Below are positions 29,209-38,087 of a stretch of DNA of 64,000 nt, in pieces. The position numbers were made by a program, and so were the translations under genes. How positions within the stretch are numbered: position 1 is the stretch's first letter; every line of letters begins with the position of its first letter. The stretch comes from Kordia sp. (lineage in GTDB: Bacteria; Bacteroidota; Bacteroidia; Flavobacteriales; Flavobacteriaceae). A model generated the notes under the pieces. That model was not told the DNA's origin. It worked only from the letters and a program-made list of their open reading frames with translations, and searched no databases. Location of the stretch: contig NZ_JAKVBC010000008.1 in the NCBI RefSeq assembly GCF_022447245.1, positions 1 to 64,000 of the forward strand, in the 5' to 3' direction.

Positions 29209-29955
29209 TTAAATGATCTTTTTTATCACACGAAGTCTGTGTGTATGTCGATTGGTTTCTACATTGAAAATTCCTGAATGGTCAATACGATCAATGCGAA
29301 CTTTGCCGTGTGCATGAATGATATAATTATTCTCCATGATGATACCAACATGAATAATATTTCCTTCTTCATTGTCAAAAAATGCTAAATCACCAGGTTC
29401 ACTTTCTTCTATAAAACTCAAAGGTTCACCTTGTGTAGCTTGTTGAGAAGCATCTCTTAATAATTTATAGCCATTCAATTTATATACCATTTGAGTAAAG
29501 CCAGAGCAATCAATTCCGAAAGGTGTTTTTCCGCCCCATAAATACGGCGCACCTAAATACATATACGATGTTTTTACAATATTTTCTTTTGCTACAATAC
29601 CACTAACTGTATTTCCGTCATGTTGATGCGAAAGTAATTCCATAGAATTTAATACAGCTCCAATAGGAATTGGCATCAAGTGCGAGTCATCGGTAATAAA
29701 CTCTACCAAATCCGAAGACAAAACCAAATCTTCTTTGTCTTTTTCTTTATAAATGGCTTCGCTAATTTCTAAATACTGTTTATTATCAATCCAACCTTCA
29801 TACTTATCAAAAGCAATACGAATGCGACTCCATTTTTTGCGTTGTTCTAGTACTTTAAAATGTTCTCCATACAGTACTTGCGATACAAGTTCACTCATAT
29901 CGTTAGGTTCTGCACGAAGCGGAACAATACTTAAATTGCAAATTCCGTATTGCAT
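29209..29955 (-). CDS. C40 family peptidase (NlpC/P60) with bacterial SH3 domain
   Basis: 248 residues. An N-terminal SH3-like domain (about 1-65, VPLRAEPNDMSELVSQVLYGE and WIDNKQY) precedes an NlpC/P60 catalytic domain. Its Cys lies in FGIDCSGFTQ and its His in IHVGIIM, with a final His in YIIHAHGKV. Such enzymes cut gamma-D-Glu-diaminopimelate bonds of muropeptides. There is no signal peptide, so it probably acts on recycled muropeptides in the cytosol. It lies 33 bases after the thiolase gene on the same strand. Confidence 0.92.
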   Translation of the reverse strand: MQYGICNLSIVPLRAEPNDMSELVSQVLYGEHFKVLEQRKKWSRIRIAFDKYEGWIDNKQYLEISEAIYKEKDKEDLVLSSDLVEFITDDSHLMPIPIGAVLNSMELLSHQHDGNTVSGIVAKENIVKTSYMYLGAPYLWGGKTPFGIDCSGFTQMVYKLNGYKLLRDASQQATQGEPLSFIEESEPGDLAFFDNEEGNIIHVGIIMENNYIIHAHGKVRIDRIDHSGIFNVETNRHTHRLRVIKKII

Positions 29956-29988
29956 GTATTAAAACCGGGTGTTTTTTTGAGTTGAAAA

Positions 29989-31167
29989 TTACGCTCTTTC
30001 AATCACAAATGCAGAAGCACCACCACCACCATTACAGATAGCTGCAGCTCCAATTTTTGCATCATTTTGAGCTAATACATTCAATAAAGTAATTAAGATA
30101 CGTACTCCTGAGCAACCTAACGGATGTCCTAAAGAAACAGCTCCACCATTTACATTTACTTTATCATCTGATAATCCAAGAATCTTCATATTTGCCAATC
30201 CAACTACAGAGAATGCTTCGTTGAATTCAAAATAATCAACATCGTCAATGCTTACACCAGCTTTTGCTAATGCTTTTGGAAGTGCTTTGGCAGGTGCTGT
30301 TGTAAACCATTTTGGTTCGTGAGCAGCATCTGCATATCCTTTTACTGTTGCTAAAGGAGTTAATCCTAGTTCAGCAGCTTTTTCTTCACTCATTAATACC
30401 ATTGCTCCAGCACCATCATTAATTGTAGAAGCATTGGCAGCTGTTACCGTTCCATCTTTTGTGAAAGCAGCACGTAAATTAGGAATCTTTTCCATTTTTA
30501 CATTCTTATACTCTTCATCTTCATTCACAACAATAGGTTCTCCACGTCGTTGAGGTACATCTACAGGAATAACTTCATTTGCAAATTTTCCATCTGCCCA
30601 TGCTTTAGCAGAACGCTCGTATGATTGAATTGCAAAAGCATCTTGGTCTTCTCTAGAGAATTCATACTCTGTAGCACACGCATCTGCACAAACACCCATG
30701 GCAACATTGTCATATACATCTACCAAACCATCTTTCTGCATTCCATCTTCCATCTTAGCAGGTCCAAATTTGGTAGCACTTCTTGCGTGGCGGTAGTGTG
30801 GAATTAAACTCATGTTTTCCATTCCTCCAGCAACTACAATATCGGCATCACCTAAGGCGATTGCTTGTGCTGCTTGCATTACAGCTTTCATTCCTGAAGC
30901 ACATACTTTATTTACAGTAGTACAAGGAACTGTATCTGGAATTCCAGCAAAAATTGCGGCTTGTCTTGCAGGAGCTTGTCCAGTACCAGCTTGTACAACA
31001 TTCCCCATAATCACTTCTTCAACGTGTTCTGGAGCTAAATTAATTTGTGCTAATGCACCTTTAATAGCTGTTGCTCCTAACTTTGGAGCAGGTATAGTGG
31101 ATAAAGCGCCTAAAAAACTTCCAATTGGAGTTCTTGCAGCTGCAACAATTACAACTTTTTTACTCAT
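29989..31167 (-). CDS. Acetyl-CoA C-acetyltransferase (thiolase)
   Basis: 392 residues. All three catalytic elements are intact: nucleophile Cys in VCASGMKA (near 89), His in VSLGHPLGCSG (near 348) and Cys in AAICNGGGGAS (near 378). The N-terminal AARTPIGSFLGALS is typical of biosynthetic-type thiolases, which condense or cleave acetyl units. It is likely the first gene of a two-gene transcript with the NlpC/P60 gene, with no functional link known. Confidence 0.93.
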   Translation of the reverse strand: MSKKVVIVAAARTPIGSFLGALSTIPAPKLGATAIKGALAQINLAPEHVEEVIMGNVVQAGTGQAPARQAAIFAGIPDTVPCTTVNKVCASGMKAVMQAAQAIALGDADIVVAGGMENMSLIPHYRHARSATKFGPAKMEDGMQKDGLVDVYDNVAMGVCADACATEYEFSREDQDAFAIQSYERSAKAWADGKFANEVIPVDVPQRRGEPIVVNEDEEYKNVKMEKIPNLRAAFTKDGTVTAANASTINDGAGAMVLMSEEKAAELGLTPLATVKGYADAAHEPKWFTTAPAKALPKALAKAGVSIDDVDYFEFNEAFSVVGLANMKILGLSDDKVNVNGGAVSLGHPLGCSGVRILITLLNVLAQNDAKIGAAAICNGGGGASAFVIERA

Positions 31168-31436
31168 GATTTTTGCTTATAGTTTAATAGCTGCGAATTT
31201 AATTATTTTTTAGAAGATATCCGTATAAATTATCAATTAAGCAATAAAAGATACTGAATATAGGGATAAATTTAAATTGTCAAAATATGATTAACAAGTT
31301 TAGTTTTAAATGAACACTTACTTTTTTCGATTGTATTTGTTCTGGTTAGTAGTTTTCAATTTATCTTGGTTCATTCCAATTAAAAAATAAGATACGGTTA
31401 ATTTTATTACTTTTGAATAATATCTATATTCGTTTA

Positions 31437-33530
31437 ATGAAGCAGCTCATCACTAAGTTATATAAGAATCAATCGTTTATATATAAACTACTTTTACACA
31501 TTCTTACCACAGTTTTAGTAGTATATCTTTTTCCGAAAGGAGGAAAGTTTCAATATGAGTTTCAAAAAGGAAAACCTTGGCAGTATGAAACCTTAATAGC
31601 ACCTTTTGATTTTCCTATTATAAAAACAACTGAAGGAGTAGAAGCTGAAAAAGCGAGACTTACAACGAATGCAAAAACATATTACGAATATGATAGCGAA
31701 GTTGTAACACGTGTAACAAATAACTTTGAAACACAATTCAACCAGCTATTCTCTATTGATAGTACCATTGATATAAACAATTATAATAATCTGAAACGCA
31801 AGACAAGTCGGTTGTTAAGTAATTTTTATCGAAATGGAGTTATCGTTTCTGTTGATGAATCTAAGCTTGACAAGTTAGTTGTGTTAATGGAGAATAATAT
31901 TGATCGAGGAACGGTAAGTTACAACCAATTTATTAGGTTAAATAGTCTTCAAAATTATATTAATAAATTTGTAGAACGTGAAGGTCTTGAAAAATATGAA
32001 ACGCTCTTAGATAATCTCTTTTTTGAAATTATAGAGCCAAATGTGACAATCAATCAAGAATATACAAATTCATTACTAGCAGAAGAGTTAAGTCAAATTT
32101 CACCAACACGAGGAAATGTGCAAAAAGGTATTCGGATTATTGCTAAAGGTGAAGTTGTAGAAGGTCAAAAACTAGAACAGTTAAACTCGCTTAAAAAAGA
32201 ATACGAATCGCAGGTTTGGAATGAGTCAAACTACAATTGGATTGTATTTGGATATAGTATTTTAGTTGCACTAGCTTTAATGATGTTGTTATTGTTTATT
32301 CGAAAATACCGTCCAGAGATTTATGAAAACAACAATAAAGTCACCTTCATTTTCATGAACATTGTATTCATGATTGTATTGACCACTTTGGTTGTAAAAT
32401 ACGATTCTAATTACGTTTACATTGTACCTTTGTGTATTTTACCTCTTATTCTCAAAGCGTTCTTTGATGCACGACTAGGGGTATTTGCGCATGTGCTTAC
32501 GGTACTATTACTAGGATTTATTGTACCAAACAGTTCAGAGTATATCTTTTTACAAATTATTGCCGGAATTGTAACGATTTTAACCGTTTCAGAGCTGTAT
32601 AAAAGAGCAAATCTCTTCATTTCTGTTGGACAGATTACATTGATCTATATCGTAGCGTATTTTGCCTTCTATATTACGCATGAAGGAGGAATTAAGTTTT
32701 CAGAAGTCTTTAGTAGAAATGAATCAGGAAACTTACATGTAATATGGGTGTACTTTACGCAATTTATGTTGTGTGGATTGGCAACTTTATTTGTGCAGCC
32801 ATTAATTTATATTTATGAAAAGATGTTTGGATTAGTGTCTGACGTGTCTCTGTTAGAACTTTCAGATACCAATTCAAAATTATTGAAACGACTTGCGAAT
32901 GAAGCACCTGGAACTTTTCATCATTCACTTCAAGTAGCAAATCTAGCGGAAGCTGCAGCAAGTGAAATAGGAGCCAATACCATGTTAATCAGAGTAGGAG
33001 CTTTGTATCATGATATTGGGAAAATGAACAATCCGACGTTTTTTATAGAAAATCAAGCAACTTCTGTAAATCCGCATGATGAATTAGCACCTGATGAAAG
33101 TGCTAAAACCATTATTGATCATGTATTGGATGGAATTGAAATTGCAAAAAGCAACAAATTACCAGATAGAATCATTGATTTCATTAGAACACATCACGGA
33201 ACATCTACAGTATATTACTTCTATCAAAAAGCAAAAGAACTAGATGAAGATGTAGCAAAAGAAAAGTTTCAATATCCTGGTCCGATCCCATTTTCTAAAG
33301 AAACGGCAATTTTGATGATGGCAGATTCGGTAGAAGCAGCTTCTAAAAGTTTAAAAGAGCCAACTTCTCAAAAAATTGATCAATTTGTAGAACGCATTAT
33401 TGACAAACAAATGGACGCCCAACAATTTATGAATGCAGATATAACCTTAAAGGAAATTGTTGCCATAAAAAAAGTGCTAAAAAAGAAATTAAACAACATC
33501 TACCATTTACGAATTGAATATCCAGAATAA
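31437..33530 (+). CDS. 7TM-HD (PgpH-like) membrane phosphodiesterase
   Basis: About 697 residues. Layout: an N-terminal transmembrane segment, an extracellular 7TMR-HDED-like domain (about 40-270), seven hydrophobic helices (about 275-470) and a C-terminal HD domain with ALYHDIGKM and later HHGTSTVYYFY. This is the architecture of PgpH, which hydrolyses c-di-AMP; that activity is inferred. A TTG at 31413 also opens the frame, but it lies inside a -7-like TACTTTTG (31408-31415). The ATG at 31437 is therefore preferred. Confidence 0.9.
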   Translation: MKQLITKLYKNQSFIYKLLLHILTTVLVVYLFPKGGKFQYEFQKGKPWQYETLIAPFDFPIIKTTEGVEAEKARLTTNAKTYYEYDSEVVTRVTNNFETQFNQLFSIDSTIDINNYNNLKRKTSRLLSNFYRNGVIVSVDESKLDKLVVLMENNIDRGTVSYNQFIRLNSLQNYINKFVEREGLEKYETLLDNLFFEIIEPNVTINQEYTNSLLAEELSQISPTRGNVQKGIRIIAKGEVVEGQKLEQLNSLKKEYESQVWNESNYNWIVFGYSILVALALMMLLLFIRKYRPEIYENNNKVTFIFMNIVFMIVLTTLVVKYDSNYVYIVPLCILPLILKAFFDARLGVFAHVLTVLLLGFIVPNSSEYIFLQIIAGIVTILTVSELYKRANLFISVGQITLIYIVAYFAFYITHEGGIKFSEVFSRNESGNLHVIWVYFTQFMLCGLATLFVQPLIYIYEKMFGLVSDVSLLELSDTNSKLLKRLANEAPGTFHHSLQVANLAEAAASEIGANTMLIRVGALYHDIGKMNNPTFFIENQATSVNPHDELAPDESAKTIIDHVLDGIEIAKSNKLPDRIIDFIRTHHGTSTVYYFYQKAKELDEDVAKEKFQYPGPIPFSKETAILMMADSVEAASKSLKEPTSQKIDQFVERIIDKQMDAQQFMNADITLKEIVAIKKVLKKKLNNIYHLRIEYPE

Positions 33531-33601
33531 TCAGTAGATAATTGAAAATTAAATTATTGGAAAAAAAATAGAAAAAAAAGACTAAAAAAATACATAAATA
33601 G

Positions 33602-33632
33602 TTGCTTGATATAAAATGAACAGTTACATTTG
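33602..33632 (+). promoter_or_regulatory. Promoter of the tRNA-Ser/Pro/Arg cluster
   Basis: TTG, 20 bases, then TACATTTG, matching the Bacteroidota -7 TAnnTTTG. It lies 50 bases before the first tRNA. Confidence 0.7.
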
Positions 33633-33681
33633 CAACCGCAATTTCACAATTGTGCAAGTTCTTAAATCATAAAATAATATT

Positions 33682-33763
33682 GGAGAGGTGGCAGAGTGGT
33701 AATGCAGCAGCCTGCTAAGCTGTCATCCTTAGGGATGCCCGGGTTCGAATCCCGGTCTCTCCG
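33682..33763 (+). tRNA. tRNA-Ser (GCT)
   Basis: Acceptor GGAGAGG pairs with TCTCTCC; the anticodon loop CTGCTAA reads GCT. A long variable arm (CATCC..GGATG) and T arm CCGGG-TTCGAAT-CCCGG are present. Discriminator G; CCA is not encoded. Confidence 0.97.
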
Positions 33764-33795
33764 CTTTTTTTGATAAATTATGAATTAAAAATTTT

Positions 33796-33870
33796 CGGGG
33801 TGTAGCGTAGCCCGGTTATCGCGCCGCGTTTGGGACGCGGAGGTCGCAGGTTCGAATCCTGCCACCCCGA
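33796..33870 (+). tRNA. tRNA-Pro (TGG)
   Basis: Acceptor CGGGGTG/CACCCCG, anticodon stem CCGCG with loop TTTGGGA reading TGG, T arm GCAGG-TTCGAAT-CCTGC, discriminator A, no encoded CCA. Confidence 0.97.
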
Positions 33871-33884
33871 CAAATTTGAAACAA

Positions 33885-33915
33885 GTGAGTATCTACTTTC
33901 TAAGTAGACGGTCAC
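33885..33915 (+). other. Degenerate tRNA-Arg anticodon arm
   Basis: Between tRNA-Pro and tRNA-Arg the stretch ATCTACTTTCTAAGTAGACG (33891-33910) followed by GTCAC copies the anticodon arm of the true tRNA-Arg with about 22 of 25 bases identical. The TCTAA loop is intact and the stem changes are compensatory. The rest of the tRNA is replaced. Flanking TGAGT/ACTCA and CAAATTT/AAATTTG can pair, so the whole could fold as one long hairpin. Confidence 0.6.
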
Positions 33916-33939
33916 TCAAAATTTGCAAAATAGAGCAAT

Positions 33940-34013
33940 GGTCGCGTAGCTCAGCTGGATAGAGCATCTGCCTTCTAAGCAGACGGTCACAGGTTCGAAT
34001 CCTGTCGCGATCA
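33940..34013 (+). tRNA. tRNA-Arg (TCT)
   Basis: Acceptor GGTCGCG/CGCGATC, anticodon stem TCTGC/GCAGA with loop CTTCTAA reading TCT, T arm CAGG-TTCGAAT-CCTG, discriminator A, CCA not encoded. Confidence 0.97.
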
Positions 34014-34022
34014 CAAGAAAAC

Positions 34023-34050
34023 AAAGGCTTTCAGGAAACTGAAAGCCTTT
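34023..34050 (+). terminator. Terminator of the tRNA cluster
   Basis: AAAGGCTTTCAG, loop GAAA, CTGAAAGCCTTT, followed by a weak U-run; 10 bases after tRNA-Arg. Confidence 0.8.
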
Positions 34051-34059
34051 CTTGTTAAA

Positions 34060-34079
34060 ATTGCCCGAAAATTGCCCGA
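34060..34079 (+). repeat. Two direct copies of ATTGCCCGA next to tRNA-Arg
   Basis: ATTGCCCGA occurs at 34060-34068 and 34071-34079, two bases apart, 46 bases after the tRNA-Arg end. Read on the minus strand it could be the last codons of a lost integrase or part of an attachment region; this is inference from position only. Confidence 0.35.
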
Positions 34080-34144
34080 TTTTTTAAACATATTACAAGT
34101 GCATAAAATTAATCATTGTTTCTACTTCTATTCCATGGTATAAT

Positions 34145-34561
34145 ATGATAAGTTATTTACTTTTTATTAAGGAAAAAGCAGAAACAATTCTCAAGTTTGA
34201 TTTGCCACAAAACATTTCTATTTCCGTTCCTAAAAGATATGTTGAGGGTTTTAGAGAGCGAATAATTAATCTTATCTATGAATCTCCTGATGAAGTGATT
34301 GAAAATTTTAAAAGTAAGAAAGAGAATAGTCCAAATGATGTTATGAAAAATGAATATTTATCTAAATAGACTAGTAACTACATAGCACAAATGAATGAGC
34401 TTGAAAATAAAGAACACTATATTTCATTTTTAGTGCACCTTATTGAAGATATGCGTAAAGATGTATTCTTATCGAAAATTGAAGAATTAAATAAGTTAAA
34501 AGATTATCCATCAGTCACTAATATTAACACTAAAATACTTACTTATTCTTTAAACGATTAA
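34145..34561 (+). pseudogene. Unknown gene split by an in-frame TAG
   Basis: A 74-codon ORF (34145-34369) ends at TAG. The same frame continues without a break as TSNYIAQMNELENKEHYISF... to TAA at 34559-34561. Read through, it gives about 138 residues, mostly helical and rich in Glu, Lys and Asn, with no signal peptide. No family is recognised. Its place just beyond tRNA-Arg suggests the remains of an integrated element. Downstream, 34562-34925 is AT-rich and I see no gene or clear signal in it. Confidence 0.4.
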
Positions 34562-34925
34562 GAATACTTTCAGCGATTAGGGTTTTAGTATGCATGTTTT
34601 CTCTAAAATTTCCTAAAAATGAAAAAAACAGAAGTATTCTTTGAATAATTTCATAAATAAACTTTCCAATTAAGTTTCTTTTGAAGAACATATTTTTTTG
34701 AATCTTAGCTAAAAATGAAAAGTTAAAATCTGATTTTCTTGATCATTCCTCCATTTAGAGGACAGGTTTTAAATGCCCACTAATGATAATAAATATGAAT
34801 AAAAATATATGAACTTGACATGTGAACTTCGTATAAAAAAGTATAAAACTTTTTTACAGTAGCTTTTATGTATACAACGGATTCCCTTTTATATTTTTAT
34901 TCAAAAGTATATGAGGAAAATTGAC

Positions 34926-35753
34926 TTATTCTGTTTTCTTGAATATAGCTTCAAAAGCTCCGTATACTGCCAAGTGCAATGCGTCTCCATGACTTTGCGC
35001 TTCAAGAAATTTAAAATTTAATGTATAGTTTTTCTTTCCTTCAATATTAAGCTTATTATGCAGCTCTTTGGCAATACGTTCCATAATTTTTCCTTCTTTC
35101 CCAACGGCGATATAAATTGCTTTTTTCTTTGTAAAAGTTGAAGGTTGGTAGCTTAATAACGATTCATTGTCCCACCATAAACTTGGACTTACAATAATAT
35201 AATTATCAAACAATTCAGGTTTTTTAAATAAAATTTCAGTAGCCAACAATCCGCCAAGTGATTGTCCTATAAGTGTTCGTGTATTGGTAACTCTATAATT
35301 TTTATCAATATAAGGTTGCAACTCATTTGCTATGAATTTGATAAATTTTTCTGAACCACCAGTAGTCGGAAATTCTTCTTTATCTTTTTTATTCGTTGTT
35401 GGAAAAGTAAAATCGTGTTTGCGATCAGTATTTCCGATACCAACGACAATAGATTCTGGAACCATCTTAATCCAAGAAAAAGAACCAAATTGAACCAAAC
35501 CAGCAATATGAATAAAATCTTCATTTATAGATCCATCAAATAAATAAATTACAGGGTATTTTTTGGATGCTTCTTTCGAATAACTCTCAGGAAGATAGAT
35601 GTTAAGAATCCGTTGTTGGTTGAGAATTGTTGAAGAAAAACTTACAGATTCCCCAATAGTGATAGGCTTTTTTTGAATATTTTTCTCTTGAGCTAAACAA
35701 AAAGTATGTACTAAAAATAAGCAGAAAAGTAGAAAACTATTTTTTTGATGCAT
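34926..35753 (-). CDS. Secreted alpha/beta-hydrolase, esterase D/Fes type
   Basis: 275 residues with a signal peptide (1-21, ...CLAQEK). The hydrolase landmarks are YLPESYSKEASKKYPVIYLFDG, nucleophile elbow GQSLGG (near 165) and a late His in SHGDALH (near 256). This is the putative-esterase family that includes Fes/IroE siderophore esterases and acyl-transferring antigens. The substrate cannot be deduced; no siderophore genes are adjacent. Likely periplasmic. Confidence 0.88.
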   Translation of the reverse strand: MHQKNSFLLFCLFLVHTFCLAQEKNIQKKPITIGESVSFSSTILNQQRILNIYLPESYSKEASKKYPVIYLFDGSINEDFIHIAGLVQFGSFSWIKMVPESIVVGIGNTDRKHDFTFPTTNKKDKEEFPTTGGSEKFIKFIANELQPYIDKNYRVTNTRTLIGQSLGGLLATEILFKKPELFDNYIIVSPSLWWDNESLLSYQPSTFTKKKAIYIAVGKEGKIMERIAKELHNKLNIEGKKNYTLNFKFLEAQSHGDALHLAVYGAFEAIFKKTE

Positions 35754-35827
35754 TCGTTAAGTTTTTTTAAAAAGAATTTGAGTGAATATACCAACTTTTA
35801 ATCAAGAAACAATGGTTTAATTTGGCT

Positions 35828-36460
35828 TTATTTTTCTTTGATTCTCGCTTTCAAAGAGTCTAAGAAAGAACTAGAGTTTTTGTCAATTACAGGATTTAAA
35901 AACTCAAGATTTAGTTCATTATCTTTTAAATACTCTTTAATGTCACTTGGAGACATCGTTTTAATTTTCTTCTTAAATACCTTAAAAACAACTTCGTTGT
36001 AGTAGGTTGTAAATTCGGCAGAATCGTCACAAACACCATTGTCATCAAGGCACATTAAGACTTGGACATCATATTTGCTATAATCTTCCTTTTTATCTAA
36101 ATATACTAAAAATTCCATATCGCATGGCGTGCAAAGTGATGTTGTATCTTTTATAGCGAGTGGAGTAGGTTCCGTTGTTTCCGATTGTGCATTTTGGTAA
36201 GCTACATGCATTTTTGATCGAATACTGTCTAAATATGAAGAAGTTTCATTGGTAGTTTCTTTCAATTTAATCGTATCTAAATTGATTCCAACTTTTTTGC
36301 CAATAGCATCTAATTTGGCATTGATAAGTTGTATTTTTCGTTCAATAGAATCATTTAATGAATTAGCACGAATGGCCTCAGCACTTCCTTTAGGTGCTTT
36401 TATACAACTAAACAAGCTTAACAATACGATGATGACTAAGAGTGATTTATTAGTATACAT
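35828..36460 (-). CDS. Lipoprotein of unknown function
   Basis: 210 residues. A lipoprotein signal ends at LFSC (Cys at about 19), followed by a Lys/Glu-rich helical region (35-90) and a C-terminal part with CTPCDMEFL, CLDDNGVCDD and EYLKDNELNLEFLNP. Four Cys in two pairs could form disulfides. Not recognised. The start overlaps the end of the L,D-transpeptidase-like gene by 11 bases, so translation is probably coupled and the two products may work together in the envelope. Confidence 0.6.
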   Translation of the reverse strand: MYTNKSLLVIIVLLSLFSCIKAPKGSAEAIRANSLNDSIERKIQLINAKLDAIGKKVGINLDTIKLKETTNETSSYLDSIRSKMHVAYQNAQSETTEPTPLAIKDTTSLCTPCDMEFLVYLDKKEDYSKYDVQVLMCLDDNGVCDDSAEFTTYYNEVVFKVFKKKIKTMSPSDIKEYLKDNELNLEFLNPVIDKNSSSFLDSLKARIKEK

Positions 36461-37100
36461 TTTGAATAGCCTTAATTAGTTGTTCTCTTTTTTCTTCTGT
36501 TTCTCTAAAAACAAAGGCAACACCTTTTGATGTTCCTTTTGTTCCATCAATACTAAAATCGAAGTGCTTCCAAAATTCATCTACTTGATCTGGTTGAATG
36601 GTGACACAACCTAAAGAACCTCTACTATTGTAATTTCCTAAATCAGAATATCCTTCATGAACATTCACATACGTCATTGCAGCGGGTTTATGAGTCCAAG
36701 AATAGCCGTCTGTTTCTCGTTGCTCTTCCTTGTTGATTAGATTTAATCCTTTAACTGTCCCACTTCTATGTCCATATAAATTATTAAATAAATGAATTCC
36801 TGTATCTATGGTATTAGGTTTGTCTGAACCAGGTTCGGTTTCTTGAGAATTTGGGTAACTGCTTCCTTTGTAAGGACCAAAAACTTGCTTCTTTTCATTA
36901 TCAACAATAAGAATAGATGCTGTATATGATGTATTAGGAATACCAGCATCTTTTGGCATACTATCTTGATCAACAATATAAATTTCGAGTGGAGGTAAGT
37001 TACTTTTGATAGTAGCTACATCATCTATGGATGAACTATTATAGCTTATTAGACCTAGCGAAACTACTAAAATAAGGATGGTAAGTATTTTTCTTTTCAT
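36450..37100 (-). CDS. L,D-transpeptidase-like (YkuD-type) envelope protein
   Basis: 216 residues. An N-terminal hydrophobic segment (5-19) serves as signal or anchor. The C-terminal half carries a YkuD-type active site: His in NVHEGYSD and the Ser-x-Gly-Cys element in NSRGSLGCVTI (Cys near 166). L,D-transpeptidases make 3-3 cross-links in peptidoglycan or attach lipoproteins to it. The rest of the sequence is divergent, so a related role (amidase-like or lipoprotein anchoring) cannot be excluded. The downstream lipoprotein overlaps it and could be a substrate. Confidence 0.7.
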   Translation of the reverse strand: MKRKILTILILVVSLGLISYNSSSIDDVATIKSNLPPLEIYIVDQDSMPKDAGIPNTSYTASILIVDNEKKQVFGPYKGSSYPNSQETEPGSDKPNTIDTGIHLFNNLYGHRSGTVKGLNLINKEEQRETDGYSWTHKPAAMTYVNVHEGYSDLGNYNSRGSLGCVTIQPDQVDEFWKHFDFSIDGTKGTSKGVAFVFRETEEKREQLIKAIQNVY

Positions 37101-37256
37101 TTAATGTGATTCATTAGCAGCAGCTTATTTTCATGAGATTACATATAAATAAAGCTAGTTTTGTGTCAAATTTTCTTATTAAATATAGCCTTTTTTGAGA
37201 AGAAAAGAAGAGTTATTGCCTTACTTTTTGTTTGAAGAAAACGTATAAGTAAAAAA

Positions 37257-37290
37257 AAGAGATTGCCTAAAAGCTTTAGACAGTCTCTTT
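37257..37290 (-). terminator. Terminator of the racemase-deacylase operon
   Basis: The imperfect stem AAAGAGA..TCTCTTT with inner TTGCCTAAA/TTTAGACAG ends 29 bases past the last stop on the minus strand. Confidence 0.65.
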
Positions 37291-37318
37291 ATATAAATTT
37301 AAAAAACGGAAGACTTAC

Positions 37319-38059
37319 TTACGAGAGTCCAATACGTTCGTATAATTTCTTCATCAAGTTTTCTTTTAATTCAATGATTTCAGGAGTTTGTTCTTGACGG
37401 TGATAATAATCGATCATTAATTTTGCATAATTGATGAACACATCGTCTGTTGGATTTGGGCATGGTTCAAAATCATAAATTTGATCCTGTGGCAAATTGA
37501 AAAAAGCACCACCAGTCGTATGATTTACACGATCGTGTTCCAGTTCATAATTTTTAGCATCGGCTGTAATATCACCAGATTTTTCACAAGATCCATAAAT
37601 ATGTAAAGTCATATAACGTTCTGTAGAAGGATTTCCCATTTGGTGAATCATTGCGTTTACCACTTTTACTATAGAACCAGAAGTCAAAATTTCTTTTTTA
37701 GCAAAACGCAGTTGATTGTTTCTATTTTGATAAATGAAGTGGTGTACATTTCCAAATACTTGCACTACGCCCCATTGCGTATACCCATGATTGTGAATAG
37801 AAGAATAATCACCCGGATTCCAAGACATTGCCATAATTTCAAACTTTCCACCATCATAAATCATTTTACGTCCATATCCATCTTCAATTGGATGATCGAA
37901 ATCGGCATACGCTTCCAAATCTTTTTGTGTAATTTGAGCTTGCTCTACAAATTCCTTAATATTGGAAGCAGTGACTTTTTCTCCACTGTCAATTGCATCT
38001 TGTATTAATGTTTTCAGGGTTTCTAAAGCAGGTGCTAAAACTTCTTCTTGTAACATCAT
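37319..38059 (-). CDS. Cysteine dioxygenase-like cupin
   Basis: 246 residues. The cupin metal site is visible as WNPGDYSSIHNHGYTQWGVVQVFG (about 82-105), with the HxH of cysteine dioxygenases, and a later His in YMTLHIYG (near 158). Such enzymes use Fe(II) and oxygen to convert a thiol (Cys, 3-mercaptopropionate) to a sulfinate; the substrate here is not known. It is the last gene of the four-gene operon, 28 bases after the GNAT gene. Confidence 0.75.
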   Translation of the reverse strand: MMLQEEVLAPALETLKTLIQDAIDSGEKVTASNIKEFVEQAQITQKDLEAYADFDHPIEDGYGRKMIYDGGKFEIMAMSWNPGDYSSIHNHGYTQWGVVQVFGNVHHFIYQNRNNQLRFAKKEILTSGSIVKVVNAMIHQMGNPSTERYMTLHIYGSCEKSGDITADAKNYELEHDRVNHTTGGAFFNLPQDQIYDFEPCPNPTDDVFINYAKLMIDYYHRQEQTPEIIELKENLMKKLYERIGLS

Positions 38060-38087
38060 GTCCTTTCTGATTTTTTAAGTTGATCAT

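Noticed and set aside
31413-31436. TTG start for the 7TM-HD gene
   Set aside because: It lies inside a TACTTTTG -7-like element and would come before the likely transcription start; the ATG at 31437 is normal.
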